Shown here piece by piece: positions 1-12,419 of a stretch of DNA of 64,000 nt; the first letter of the stretch is position 1, and every line of letters starts with the position of its first letter. The notes under the pieces were generated by a model that was not told the DNA's origin, ran no database searches, and was given only the letters and a program-made list of their open reading frames with translations. The DNA comes from Ornithodoros turicata (taxonomy: Eukaryota > Arthropoda > Arachnida > Ixodida > Argasidae). The position numbers and the translations under genes were made by a program. Location: NCBI RefSeq assembly GCF_037126465.1, contig NC_088201.1:196176403-196240402 (forward strand), in the 5' to 3' direction.

Positions 1-483
1 TTCAATAAAATTTATTGACACGTTACATGAGACACCCTGTATGCGTATGCAATATAAAATCATCGTAACCTGCCTATAACAAAGACCAAAATACGTTTCT
101 CATTGCCCAGATGCAGGACCATATCGAGGAAAAGAAAACACTTGCATGAAAATCTGCGTTCTAGAAATCAGACAAGTGCATCAGAAGCAGTATGTGTCCC
201 ACGCGAATGGTGGGACCACTGACTGACAGATAAAGAAAAGAGAAGCTGTCGTCCTATTGTTTTGCACGTTCCTGCCACTGTGAGCTGGCGCTGTTCTTCA
301 CTAACACATGCAGGCTGTGTTGCAGTCATCACTGGTTCCGAAACAACATTTGTTTTGTTAAAACATGCCGTGCGTAGGATCCTTGCACTTGTTCTGAAAT
401 TGTTCGAGATTGTTGCCCAAGCCTGATGTATTGTCATCAAACCTGAGCGTGACATACTCCTCAGAAGGACCTTCGTCAAAATA
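1..483. other. unassigned sequence left of the mariner relic
   Basis: No coding region, RNA gene or clear repeat is recognised here. The sequence is of mixed composition. The reading frames across it show no family motif. Confidence 0.4.
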
Positions 484-1415
484 CGAGGGGCGTTCAAGTC
501 AAACGGGTACTTTTAATTTTTCGCAAAAGTGAAATGAACTTACAGGCCAGAAATTAGTTTTATTTTTCAACATAATCTCCAGCTGCACTAATGAACTTGT
601 CCCAGCGTTTTGCGAGGGCTTGGATGCCAGCAGCGTAGAAATCCTTACCGGCGCGTAGCAGCCATGATCGGACCGCATTCTTGACCTCGTCGTCGCAGCT
701 GAAGTGGCGGCCCTCAAGGAACGCCTTCAGTGACTCGAACAGATGGAAATCGCTGGGGGCGAGGTCTGGACTGTAAGGCAGATGTGGCCGCAACTCCGAG
801 CCAAGTTCCTGTAATGTGCGTGTCGTGAGATGCGCGGTATGCGGGCGTGTGTTGTCCTGTAGGAGGAGGACTCCTTTGGTGATGAGGCCCTTTTGCTTCA
901 GCGCCTTATGAACCTGTGAGAACCTGGCAGTAATATGCACTATAGATGGTGGTACCACTGGGCAGAAAATCAACATGAACAACGGCAGCCTTGTCCCAGA
1001 AACCCGTGGAAAAACGTTGGATGTTCTCAGGAACTCTGACCCTGGGCTCTGAGCCACCCCGGCCGGGATCGTGCTGAACTGATGTACTGCCGTCTCGGAA
1101 CCATTTGCATTACTGAAACGCTTTGCTGCGGCTAAGTGTATCGTGGCCATACTGAGCCTGAAGTCTTCTGTGAATTTCAAATGACTCTACGCCTTCATTC
1201 ACGAGAAACTTCATGACAATTCGCTGTTCGATGTGCGCGCTCACCTCGTTGCCGTCCATCTTGTCCAGCAGGTTTCTTCTGTTTTGTACAAACTGTGGAC
1301 CACTACGTGGTGAACGCGGAGGCCTGTCGCGTGTGAAAATGACGAAAAAGAAGTAGCGTGAGCCATTTGTACACTCAGGACACAGAAAGTCCCGGTTTGA
1401 CTTGAACATCCCTCG
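484..1415 (-). mobile_element. mariner (Tc1/mariner) transposon relic
   Basis: The ends are inverted copies of a roughly 25 bp sequence beginning CGAGGG, each flanked by the TA dinucleotide that mariner elements duplicate (482-483 and 1416-1417). On the minus strand the C-terminal half of a mariner transposase can be read, with the hallmarks QDNTRPHTA, LPYSPDLAPSDFHLF and GRHF..DDEVK. Near the right end there are remains of the N-terminal helix-turn-helix region (IEQRIVMKFLVNEG). At 932 bp the copy is shorter than a full element and the frame is broken between the two halves. It is therefore an internally deleted, inactive copy. The family assignment is firm; the subfamily is not determined. 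Confidence 0.88.
560..1180 (-). pseudogene. mariner transposase, C-terminal fragment
   Basis: This open segment holds the DDD/D-type catalytic C-terminus of a mariner transposase. The second catalytic Asp lies in QDNTRPH and the third in SPDLAPSDFH. The N-terminal part of this frame does not match the family, so only about the last 110 residues are original sequence. The fragment lies wholly inside the inverted repeats. It could not bind its ends without the missing DNA-binding domain. Confidence 0.85.
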
Positions 1416-1417
1416 TA

Positions 1418-2157
1418 ATAACATCCTCTGGGGTTTCGTGAAAGCGCTTCTTCGATGCACTTACTTGACGGTGTCTTTCTGCAAACATTTTAAATGCTGA
1501 CATAATAAGTACCTGCACATCAGCCCTTTTCCTTTGCCTCATGTTACATTCCCCACAGCGAATAACATTATGTACAAACATAGACGGGCAGACCGTGCTT
1601 TCATTTTCTCTCAGAAAGAGAAGAATGCTGCTTCCACTAGAGTCGACCATAATGTCAATGCAACCGGAGCAAGTGATCCGACTTCTCACAGAGGCAACCA
1701 GGTGTCCACCAATTTACTTTAGGATCTCATCACTGAGTCAGTCATCCCCTCAACATTTGAATAATCATGGTCAAGGAAGTACGCAGCTGTGTCAAGGGCA
1801 CTAGACTGTGGGACATCGTCATCGGGGTCTTCAGTTCGCTTATGTTCATTCTGCCTCTGCGTGCCTTAATGTCCCAGCATGAGAATGCCTTCTAAGCTGG
1901 GAGTGACATTCCCTGCTTTTGACCCTGCTCTTCAACATAGCGGAACTGAAGTGAGGACCTGTTACAAGTGGTGAAGCATATATAAAAAAAAAACAAGTCA
2001 CATGGTAGAAGAGAAAAAGGTAAGGGTGAAGAGAACTACAAACGCAATACAAATATAAACGAAAATAAAAATAAAAACAAAGCAAAACGCAATCAATAGG
2101 AGGTGGCTGGACAAGGTCAGACAGACATACAGACGAGTCGGAGTTATACGTAGAGGA
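1418..2157. other. unassigned sequence
   Basis: No gene or family motif is seen. It includes an A-rich tract near 1987 and a lysine-codon-like purine-rich stretch at 2010-2090, both low complexity. Confidence 0.4.
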
Positions 2158-2334
2158 AACCAATGAACATCACATGAATAGGCACAGCAGCCAGTTGGTA
2201 CAAAGAGCTTCAGAATGCGTACGGGGAACTAGGCCTTTTTTATCCTTCGCTCTTGAGCCCTAATTCCCCGTACGCATTCTGAAGCTCTTTGTACCAACTG
2301 GCTGCTGTGCCTATTCATGTGATGTTCATTGGTT
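2158..2334. repeat. near-perfect 76 bp inverted repeat (fold-back)
   Basis: Bases 2158-2233 are repeated in inverted orientation at 2259-2334, with one mismatch that I can see (G/A near the loop) and a 25 bp spacer. No coding potential is present. The arms do not match any transposon end I recognise. A fresh fold-back of this quality would extrude as a hairpin. It could come from a template-switch duplication or be a small fold-back transposon. Confidence 0.9.
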
Positions 2335-2937
2335 GTGATGTTCATTGGTTCATTGGCAGCCCCTACAGAATGACGGCAAAGTAGCTGTACATGCAAAGAG
2401 TACTATCTACTCACATCAGGGTAGGAGCAGCCGATAAAGATGTGCAAAGCAGCCAAACCTAGAGCCAGAAACAAATAGCCACTGCCAGCCCAAAAGACTT
2501 CCATTTATAGCTCGATGGCACGTCTCTTACGCATCAAGCTCAATCCTTATCTCCCTGATAAAGTGAAGAAGGCAAAACAGACGTGATAGGGGAGAGGTGT
2601 ATCAAACAGCAATGAAGCAGTTAAGAATCATTATACGCTCTGCAAGTAACCGAGCGTTCTGCGCATATCTCCTCTCCCGGTTACTCCACTCGGGAAGCCC
2701 CATTGGCTACGGCGGCGCCCTCCCTCTTCCCTCTCACTGCCTCCTCTCATGCGCAGAGACGCACTTGCACAGCGTATTGGGAAAATCGTGAATAATGAAC
2801 GGGAAACGAAAGTAGTGCGATGTACACCAATTATTATACATTAAATGTCCATTAAATATCAAATGCCCACGTTGGCGGTCATTCCTGTTTTCCGTTCGCA
2901 TTATCTTATAATAATATGTTCCCAGGGAGCACATGGT
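2335..2937. other. unassigned sequence, GC-rich patch
   Basis: No gene is recognised. The last bases of the palindrome arm are partly repeated directly (GATGTTCATTGGTT twice around 2321-2353). A GC-rich patch at about 2650-2775 resembles dispersed repeat sequence, but I cannot name it. Confidence 0.35.
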
Positions 2938-3290
2938 GGGCTACTAGACGTCTAATTGATGTCTAAAAAAGAGATAAGAAATGTCTATAGAATGTCTAGG
3001 CACTAGACCAAATGTCAAGTATCCGTCCTCGAGACGTCAAATAACACGGCTAACGTCACGCCACCTAGCCATCTAGCCCTAGACATCCGATGTCTATGTA
3101 CCTCGCCGAGATTTACACATTCTTTTGACCTGGATGTCTGGAACAGGGTCCGACACTTAACCGTGTATTATTCGTGACGTCTACAGCTAGACCAATTTTA
3201 TCCCTCCATTCAGGCGACAGGTCTAGGATTATACATTTCCTGTACCTTACTTTAGCCACCCTTAGACGTACTTTAGACCATGAGTAGTCC
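2938..3290. repeat. MITE-like region with AGACGTCTA / GATGTCTA motif arrays
   Basis: Many short direct and inverted copies of GTCTA/TAGAC (AGACGTCTA, GATGTCTA, ATGTCTAG, TCTAGACAT variants) are spread over about 350 bp with no coding frame. Dense subterminal arrays of one short motif are typical of the ends of non-autonomous DNA transposons. I cannot place the element ends exactly. Confidence 0.5.
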
Positions 3291-6200
3291 TGCTACCGTC
3301 CTGGCATGTATTCATGGCGAAATGTGATATAATTGATAGCAACATGGATCTCAGCATAAACATTTATTCACAGTAAACCACACACGAAGTCTATGGTACA
3401 AAACTCAGTCTAAAACGGGATTGACTTTGCTGCCAAGCAGGCGTCTGTGTTTTGACTGACGAGTGTTGAACTGGCAGCAGGGTGTTGATGGCCACCTCCT
3501 TACTTGCTTCCAATGAGTGATAGTTGGTGCTGCAGCACTGCCTCCAATGACTCACTGTGGCTAGAAAATAGAACGAAACATATCAGAAAGCATTATGTAG
3601 CCTGCTAGTTATATCTAGTTCGTTTAGTGGCTGTGCACACTCTTTCGCGGGATGCTTGTCTGGCTACATCAGAGCAAAAACTGTATCAACACTGATCTGA
3701 GAGACACATAAAGAAAATAAGCTGCACGTACAAAAATCACAGGACTGTTACAGCTACACAACACGAATTGCAGCAACAGCTTAAAATCTGTTTGTGCGTG
3801 ACTACGTGATGTGGACGCTGCCAGGATCTCAGGGAAACGAGGATGTAACAGCTGTCGCTGTGAAAGACACCTGCTGAAAGTACATCAATGTGACAAGCGT
3901 TTGCTCGTGATGCACGACCTTACCTGGTCGAGCAGGCGACTGCGAAGCACTCCATGCTTGGCGCAGCACTTCCATCTCTGCATTACGCTAAAACAATAAC
4001 TGTGCTGCTCTCATAACTTTGGTGCAAAATTATGTACAGGATAAAAATAAACACTGTGTATATTATAAAAGACAATACAAAGCAAGAGCTGTATCACCAC
4101 GTCAAATATTATAAGGTTTATTCACATGATGTCATCCGCAGGAGACCGCCAGTGTCGCTAGCAGGCAGATGTGCTGCCATCGGCCACCTTATTGTAGGTC
4201 CCATCCAAGCCATTGCCCATATTGTACTCAGCGTACATCGGGTTTGTGAAACTTGTTGCTCTGTGATTTGTAGAATATCCAAGCAATTTCCATGTTTTCG
4301 GTGTTAATAGTGACCTAAAAAGCATAATGCAGCGAACAAACGCAAGGACGTAACATTGAGGAACCTATAGTATGGCGCTGAGGTGACTTCAGTGAATAAA
4401 CCCTTTAGGAACTCAAATCTTGCACAGAATGACATTGTCACGCTGTTCTCCATACAATACCAAGGATGTTTCGAAACGACTAAGCACAGAAATACTAGTT
4501 TTGTACCGTTTGATGAATATTTTGTCTGCTGCCCATACATGTTGTTCGGTTCTTTAGCGAGCTTCTGGCAGTCCTTTCTTCTACATCGCACTTCCCTACT
4601 GACTTTCACAGCATCTGAAAAAAAGTTCGATTTCGTTAACCACACAACAACCATGTACGTAAATGGAAAGCTGTTAGAGCCTTCCACCAACTGTATTCGC
4701 AATACTTTGTTTATAATCCCTCTAGAGTAAGATTGGGGGCACATCGAACATCAGGAACTTTGGAGGACAACAGTCGCACGTCAGAGACAACTGCTTCTCC
4801 TTACCTCACAGGGAATTGTTAAGCTTGTGTGTAAATATATGTTTTGTAGGGTAGGTTACCACTATTTTCATATCCACCGATGCAAGGTAGTACAAGCACC
4901 TATCAAAAAAATGCAGTTGCTATGAAACCATGATATGTAAACAAATGTGCAAACAAAGGTACTTGCGCAAAATTTTCAGAGTGTGGTCTCACTACCAGTG
5001 AAAAATGAAACAACCGAAGTCGGGCTGACATGACAATGAACTAACCAGCATTTATGTTCCAGCGTGTCCGCCCTGCAAACCGTAACTGTCGACTTTCGTT
5101 TACTCAAGACTTCAACAGTCATCGAAAACTCGTGAATCTCGATGGTTAATTAGTGATACCGTATTTGTTTTAGCACCAAGACGAACCAAGGCACTTACTG
5201 AAACATTGTACTGCCGAACATACAACGTTAATCACTACTTTGAATGCAAGTGCAGTCAGGTCAACCCACACTTCCAATGTGCTTCAATCGGTGATACGAA
5301 GCCGAAATAGATAAAGGAAACGATATTCCGATATTATGCCAGGCATCTCTACTGCATGCGATTTGTACGCAGAAACAGGCACACACTTTTAATGAAGAGT
5401 GAACTCACCCCTAAACTTGAAAGTCAGAGAACAAAGAAACGCTGTCCCCCACAGTGTACTCTGGGAGCTCTGCTGCGTTCAACAGTTTCGATCACTGGAC
5501 AGCACGGCGTACGTTCTCGCTATGCTCAAAAATTGCAAGTCAAAACGTGCAGGAGATTCGAACTTAGAAAGATTTTCGTATAACAACCACTGGAGTGCAG
5601 CCGCCAAGACCCAACTGCTACCCGTTGCGCGTCCGGAAAGTTTGAAGTTTCAACGGTTGAAACTGAACAGGTTCGAACTGGTTGGATGGATGGATGATGG
5701 ATGGTGATTGGGTAGACGGACAGACGTCATTGACTTTGCTTTAGCTCGTGCTTATTGAGTACTTATTTTTTGTAATATTCTTTAATTTCCGTGGCCGTTC
5801 ATTATAATTGGGTGGCGGATGTTAAATGTTAAATAACACATATGCCAATCCAGCGGAAGTGACACCAACATCATCATCATTATGCCATCGCCATCGTCGT
5901 TGCAGCGACGAGTGTAGTATTTTGGTGCTGTGTGTGTTTAAAATCGCTGTTCCTTTTGCAAACAATTTATCAGTACCTTTGCTACTGAGCTGCAGGTGTG
6001 CCTAATATGTACCGTATTGACTGTTCAGCGGTTTCAAAGAGATACCATGGGCAGTTTCAAGATTTTTTGAAGGGTCCTGAAATCTCTGAGTCACGTCAGA
6101 TTCCATTTTACTGCTGCAGCTGTGTAGCTTGGGGGAAAATGTTATGTGCAGTAAACAAACATCTGCCATCTGCTGCCCACAGTACGTGCGAAGTGCTTCT

Positions 6201-8130
6201 GTGTTCATAGAGCAATGTTTTATAGTGCTGCGCTGAACGATCCGTCGGAGTCGTCGACTTTTTTATTGACATTTAAGTGGTTCCATAATTTAGTTGCTGA
6301 TTTCTTTAGCTCTCGTGTAGCGTAGTATTCTGCAGGGGAGTTACTGACGTACAACATTTACATTTACCAGCCACAGTAACGCCATCAGGAACGCTAGTTC
6401 AAGAAACATTGCCCCGAACAAATGCAGGCTTTCGTTAAAGGGACTCTGACCAGAAGTTCGACAAATCTTTCGTTTGCATTTATTACGAAGGTATAATATG
6501 CCTCCAAGCCACACGCGAAATATTTTGGCTGTGCGCGGCGGCAAAGTTTGCCAAACGGCGAGCTGAAAACCGGCTTCGCTTTTCCTCCTCAACCCGCGCA
6601 ATCGGGGCCGAAATCTAGCCTCTTTGTAGTGGACATCCTCCAATTTCCATGTGCGTGACGAAAGCACGAGGTCCACGTTTCATGGGGCGCCCGGACCGGA
6701 AGTTCTGTTGTTAGTGAGTTTGTGAGAGCGCCGGCATCCGTCCGGAAAGCGATCTTCAATATGGACGTCGAAGGAAGAAATGCGGAGACTTCGAGCCCCG
6801 AACTTCTTTCTGACATTTCTGCGATCGAGAAGAAAATTCTGCGTGCTGAACACCTCGGTAGGCTTTCGAAACGTTGCATATGCCGCGAATGCGAGACGAT
6901 GTTAGAGCTCTACGAACATCGGTCACAGATGGAGCAAACAGAATGAGTCGCCTGTCTTCACGTAAGCGATGAGCTTTTTAACGCACACTGTGTTCGAACA
7001 CGTAAACGTTCTCTGAAATTTCGTGTTCTGATATTTAATGCGCACTTGCTGTGTATGGTGCCGGTGTGGCTGGTGTGTCATAATGCCGAAGGAGATCGAA
7101 TGCTTGTTCTGCCAGGAGCTCGAAAACACTGTCGAATGACTGCAGTATGACTGCATTACAACCCACGAAGATTTCCAACTTCTATGCTTCAATATGACTG
7201 TCCTGAAGGTCGCATATTGAACTCCGTGGGCAGCGCGAACCTATGAGCGACTATATTCACAAGTAAGTCACATGTGTCCTTGTCGAACGATGTTAAAATT
7301 TGGGCGCCCAAAACTCGTTTGGTCCTGCATTAAAGTCGTTAAAAACTCCAGTACAGGGCGCAGCACGTAAAAAGACTGTACAGTACACAACTCTGAACTG
7401 GAGAAAACCAATAGTTTGTAATTGTCAGTGTGCTGTGTCCTGAGTCACGTTTTTATGTATTGCCCTGTGCATAAGGCTTTAGCGTAGGTTTTTAGCGATA
7501 CTGAGTGTTCTTGATTGTCGATTCAGTGAAAAGTAAAACAATGTTGGTTTCGAAAAGAACACAGCATGTGTAGTAATGCACAGGGTGTGGGCAGGTAAAC
7601 TGCAGTTGCTCTCAGGTACATGTAGAAATGACACTGCACACACACTGTACTGTAACCGGTTACCTATTTGCCTAAACTGTATTTTATGTACATCTGTGTA
7701 GACGATGCAGATACACTGCGTATCGCCAGTTTGCAAGGTGAGTATGGCACAAGCTTGGGAAAAACAAGAGCATGGTCATCCCAGCCTGCGCAGTCAAGAG
7801 GGTCTGGCAAGCCTTTCCCACAGAAAATGCCACAGGCTTCAAGTACCCAAGATCCTAACTGGACGTACCTCTTCGCACAGCTCGTCTATCGCGTTTAAAA
7901 TAATTCAACATCTGTATTTGGGATGATTTATAGCTCTCAGGATGATGCATGGTTCATGAGTTCAATATGTTTTGTTGAAACACAACACTAGTTCTTTTTA
8001 ATGAGTCTTGCGGAACGATAGATGAGCACTCCTTTCGTGACATTGTGTACCATTGCTACAGTGAACAATTTCTTGAGCAAGACTGATGAACGAACGAAAA
8101 ACAGAGTCTGTCTTCCAAATATGTATGTTC
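3291..8130. other. about 4.8 kb without a recognisable gene
   Basis: Open frames here (for example 4304-4744 minus, 4383-4730 plus, 6722-6946 plus) overlap on opposite strands or lack family motifs, so none is called. Near 6437 the sequence AAAGGGACTCTGACCAGAA begins a dispersed repeat. The same end sequence recurs inverted at about 14,635-14,652. A near-perfect octamer cluster of CATCAT/CATCGCC lies at 5870-5900. Confidence 0.4.
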
Positions 8131-8139
8131 CTTGTAACT

Positions 8140-10070
8140 TCCCCATGCGAAAATTTGAGCTGGGAAGTCAACTGGTACCAGCTCGTTCCCAGTTCGCACT
8201 AATTGGTGGTCAACTGGAACCAACTGGTACCAAACTGGTGGCAGCTGGAAAGTAAACTGGTACCAGTTCAAGCTGGGCTGGTGCCAACTGGGCACTTTGT
8301 GGTACCAGTTCAAACTGGACTGGTAGCAACTGGAAAGTGAACTGGTACCAGTTTAAGCTGGGCTGCTGGCAAGTGGGCACTGTGTGCAACCAGTCCAAGC
8401 TGGGATGGCGGCAACTGGAAAGTGAACTGGTGCCAGTTCAAGCTGGACTGGTAGCAACTGGAAGTGAGGTGGTGCCAGTTCGAACTGGACCAGTTGGGGG
8501 AGTTTGGGGGAAGTTTCGATTTCAGTGCCAGGACAGGTTAATATGAAGATTGCAAGATGAAGTTATAAAAACGATGAGAAAGTAACTTTAATAGTAGAAA
8601 TAATCATATTTAAATTTTTGGTAAAGTTCGTTAGTGCTAACGAAAGTTATTTTGGAACTCTTATAGTTGTATTTTGTGCGTTTCTGCTCCCGCGATGAAT
8701 CATGCGTTTACTGTGCAACGGTCGCTTGCTTAGCAGCATGCTTGTACAGCGATTTTTGCCCGTTATGTTCTTAGCGTGATGTGTGACATAGGCGTTGGTT
8801 TTATAATCTAAAGGATTTTTCTGCAAGTTACGAGTGCGACAGTACAATGAGCGCCAGCGGCCGGGCGGGTGGGTGTTACAGGATTACAGCTCGACTACAA
8901 CTGTGGAGACCGCTTTATATCGTGAGTACTATATACTTCAGTGCTTTTCCCTTGTGCACCATTTAGAAATATTACTTCCACTACAACCGCTTCTCTTTGT
9001 TCTGCGTTACATTCGTGGCACCTGCAAGTGTTTGCCGTTTTACGAGTAACATCCGGTTTATGTTAACGTTACCAGCAACTTTTTTCATTGATGTTTTTGT
9101 TTTTGCTTTTTTTTCGTTCATTCTCGTGTTTTAGATCCTTCGCACCACGGACGTTGTCGAACTAGCGTAGTGCGCAGAGTAGTACTCATTGCCCCCGAAA
9201 GCCGGCGAATCTCTTAGTTGAAAGGTCCAACTACTGCACAACGGAAATGTTGAGAGATTCGCGTACTTTCCGGTGCCACGACTGCTCAAATTGAGTGACT
9301 GTCCAGGCACACACCACAGTTACATGTTGCAATTGAATGCATATTCACTTGTGCCTTTTCAACTTTCCAGAAACCTTAGCTGCTGGGGCTCAAAGGAAAA
9401 TATCGATCCATCGTGTGCTATTAAGAACATCTCAAATACTTTGTTGAATGATTCAAGATGTCCACAAGGCAGTCAAGCAATGGACGAAACAACCATGAAG
9501 TATTATCTATTTCATGTAACTCTGTAGCTCATCTACTGCTATAATTTAATTATGTTATAGTTACGCTACATGTACATTAGAATATGTGTAATGTTTGACT
9601 ACAAATAAAATGCAATTTTGCATTGCAGTTCTTTGGATCTGCTGTTGCTGGGAACAACGATTCTGCAAAGGGGCACCGGTTACATACAAGCTAACCTCTG
9701 TCCGAACAGGCCGCACTAAGTGAAGCCACTTCAACGGGTCCCAGCTCAACAATGAGGTTTGCAACCAGTTCCAGTCGAGACTGCGACCGGTTAGAAACCA
9801 GTTGGGCCAACTGGTACCAGTTGATCGAACTGGTTTCTGGCCGGTCCCAGTCTCAACTGGTACCAGTTGGCCCAACTGGTTTCTAACCGGTCCCAGTCTC
9901 AACTGGGACCGGTTGCAACTGGGACTGGGTGAACTGTGTTATCGAACAGGGACCAGTTGTCCCAACTGGTACCAGTTGATCTGGGGCCGGTTGAACTGGT
10001 CCCTGTTCGATAACACAGTTCAACTGGTACCAGTTCAAAAAATTTTCACCTGGGTCCATATTTGTTAAGT
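8140..10070. mobile_element. putative non-autonomous TIR element with palindromic ACTGGTACCAGT arrays at both ends
   Basis: The left end (about 8148-8510) and right end (about 9780-10,055) are arrays of the palindrome ACTGGTACCAGT and degenerate variants, spaced by 15-30 bp. The outermost parts are inverted relatives: GCGAAAATTTGAGCTGG at the left and, read on the other strand, GTGAAAATTTTTTGAACTGG at the right. The 1.3 kb centre has no recognisable coding content. The long frames seen inside the arrays are by-products of the repeat. I infer a MITE-like DNA transposon with subterminal repeats; no transposase family can be assigned. Confidence 0.6.
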
Positions 10071-10211
10071 GACCCGTGCTGATGTCCCCCCTCATGTAAT
10101 GCCTGTGAGGGCCTTTGGGATATATTCATAAATAAATAAATATCAAAACCGGAAAAAGGTGTAACACATATCCCCTCTTTGTGTGAATGATACATAAACA
10201 TTCTCAGAAGG

Positions 10212-10324
10212 TCCATGACTTGAAAACCCGAGACGAGGTAGGGACGATAAGAGACAAACACAAACACGGTGTTTGTGTTTGTCTGTTATCGTCCCTACCT
10301 CGTCTCGGGTTTTCAAGTCATGGA
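10212..10324. repeat. 56 bp inverted repeat with almost no spacer
   Basis: Bases 10,212-10,267 and 10,269-10,324 are reverse complements with about one mismatch. They are separated by a single base. The resulting hairpin would be essentially a perfect cruciform. It contains no gene. It lies just right of the ACTGGTACCAGT element. Confidence 0.88.
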
Positions 10325-11487
10325 TCGTCACCACCAGCTCACTTGCTACCTAACTTTCCTTTCGTTATCATTCTCAGAAGATTTGTACATAGTCACACTT
10401 TGCCTCGTTTTGCCTAAAGCCTAGTTATTATTTGCCTATTCTATATATTATTATTATTATATTATATAATATTATATTATTATTATTTGCCTAAATCTAG
10501 TTATAGTTTGGGGATCTTCAATCCCCAAAGCAGTACAAGGCTAAAGTAATCAGCTACTACATAAAAAGAAGGAGGGGGAGGAAAACAACAGCTGGCACAT
10601 CTAAAATTCGAAGAAACCCTGGTGCTTTCACGGGGCTTCTCACGGCTCAGTGCTGGATCAGATCCCGATGGAAAAGAGCTTTTCTGAGCCTCAGTGATAG
10701 ATTCCCTTGATTGCACTGACTGTGAGGCACAACTCATTGGCTTGGTGGCAAGTGGGCTTGCGTCTGATAGTACAGTTTGGAATAAAGGGAGCAAGGAACA
10801 TCTCTCTACGGTCTTAAGAAGGATATCAACATTACCTGTCAAGGTACAGCATTTCATGTTGCTTTCAGTAAGTACAACACTCCTCATAGCAGTTACCATT
10901 CGTGTTGGGAAAGCATGCTGAAGTTAGCTCAGGCAGTGCATCCAGAACTGTGAATCAGGTTCATAGAGAGCACCTGGTGAGAGGGACCGCAACCGTGTCC
11001 AGTAAAGACTCTCCAGGAATTTTGTGCAGGTTTGGGGTCACACCTTTTAATAGTGTTGATGGAAAGCAGGGTGTGTGAAACACTGACCTCTGGTAGATGA
11101 ATTCTTGGTATTGATAACCAGGTACCCATGTTCTAGTAATCTAGAAAAAGCCTTGGCTCTCTTGGAGGAAATTGCTAATGAATCTGAGTGTCTTTTGTGG
11201 AAACAGGTTGTAACTGCCTTTCTATCTACCCTTCTTAGTTTCCCTAGCAAAAGCAAATATGTAATACTGTACACCATATCTGATGCTAGCACACCAATTG
11301 CGTTGAGTGTTCTCAGGCTTCTGAAATGGAGCTACCTCGTACATACGCTGTGCCATGTCGGCAAGAACATAAATCAGACTGCCTTTACTTTTTAAATTGA
11401 CCCTTCAGTGCTTCATGTGACTGCAAGAATGTCACCCCCAAAATGATAGGCAATGAGAGTGATTTCTGCAATGTATTGAGCTTTGTA
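10325..11487. other. unassigned sequence with an AT microsatellite
   Basis: A TAT/ATT-rich microsatellite lies at about 10,445-10,490. The frames at 10,501-10,921 and 11,105-11,395 show no family I recognise and are interrupted by stops. I make no gene call. Confidence 0.4.
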
Positions 11488-12260
11488 AAACAACAACTTT
11501 ATTTGAAAATATATTCCAAAAGCCGGGTGACGACCTCATAATGTAGCGTCCTTTACTGCAAACACCGCTCAACACAACGATTAAAAACAGAGCGTAAACG
11601 TTTTGTCGCCTATCCGGGTGGCATCATCAGTACAACAAAGGCCAAAGACGAGCACATCAGCCTATCTAAGAGGGCATCATACACATCCGATAGGGGGCTA
11701 CGGTTTGTATTACAGGCTGAAGCATCACGCCTGATAAAGCAGGATTCTAAGAGCTTTCTAGGGCCCCATCGCTAGTCATGTGCAAAGGTTACTGCACCAT
11801 CAAAATATATGTCCCTTAGGACAGCAATGGTAGATTAATTCGGTCTTGGTTAGCTAAGCTAAGCACAAGTAGCCCTGGCAACGTCCCTTGTGTGCTCTTT
11901 TAGTCTTGTCCCGCGTCTTTTGTCTATCTCGCCAATGTAGGTTGCATCACATTCTATGCACTCAACTTGATATGCACAGTCAAAATGCCTGATGGGCACA
12001 GTGCCCTCCAAATAGCGTATGAAATACGTTGGATGAAAGGAATGCGCACCACCGATTTGACTCCTTTGATGTTGTTTTTTATTGTTCTCTGTTGTAGGGA
12101 TGATGCCACCTGGATAAGCAATGAAACGTTTACTCTATTCTTAATTGTTGTGTTAAGCCGGTGTTGTCAGTAAAGGATTTTATATTATGAACTTTGTTTG
12201 AATGATGATTAGTGGCGAGCTTCATACCCTGGGCCACTACTCTAACAATTGCTTGTGGTA
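11488..12260 (-). pseudogene. Penelope-like retroelement fragment (GIY-YIG endonuclease end)
   Basis: On the minus strand near 11,895-11,965 the translation reads YQVECIECDATYIGE followed by GTRLKEH. This is the C-terminal GIY-YIG endonuclease signature of Penelope-like elements: a Cys-rich lead-in, then YIG, then RxxEH. Further downstream on the same strand the GDKTF-type sequence near 11,600-11,640 is repeated at about 12,095-12,140. Frames are broken throughout and the reverse transcriptase domain is not identified here, so this is a 5'-truncated relic. A stretch of CAACAACTTTAT at 11,490 may be the tail of another retroelement on the minus strand. Confidence 0.65.
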
Positions 12261-12419
12261 GTGTGGCGAAATGTAATAACAAGCCTTGTAAACAATGTAC
12301 TTGGAAATATATTTATTTATCTCTCATAGGTTGAAGAACCCAGTGTGGCGTTACATAACGGAGGGACATGTAATCATACAACACCGATCACCAAAAGGCC
12401 TTGCTTTTGACTAGATTAA

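Noticed and set aside
4304..4744. Overlapping open frames of 146 aa (minus) and 115 aa (plus)
   Set aside because: The two mirror each other on opposite strands, neither shows a family motif or splice context, and nearby sequence is repeat-like.
6722..6946. 74 aa plus-strand frame with charged helical text (AIEKKILRAEHLGRLSKR)
   Set aside because: It lies in a dispersed repeat region, overlaps minus-strand frames of the same size and has no recognisable family.
8148..8510. CRISPR-like array
   Set aside because: Repeats are degenerate, palindromic and of varied spacing in an evident eukaryotic context.
8022..8546. Several frames repeating LVPVxxxLxWYQ text on both strands
   Set aside because: They are translations of the palindromic ACTGGTACCAGT array, not a repeat protein.
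10143..10417. Similar peptides (HDLKTRDEVGTI...) in frames on both strands
   Set aside because: They are created by the perfect inverted repeat, which gives the same text on both strands.
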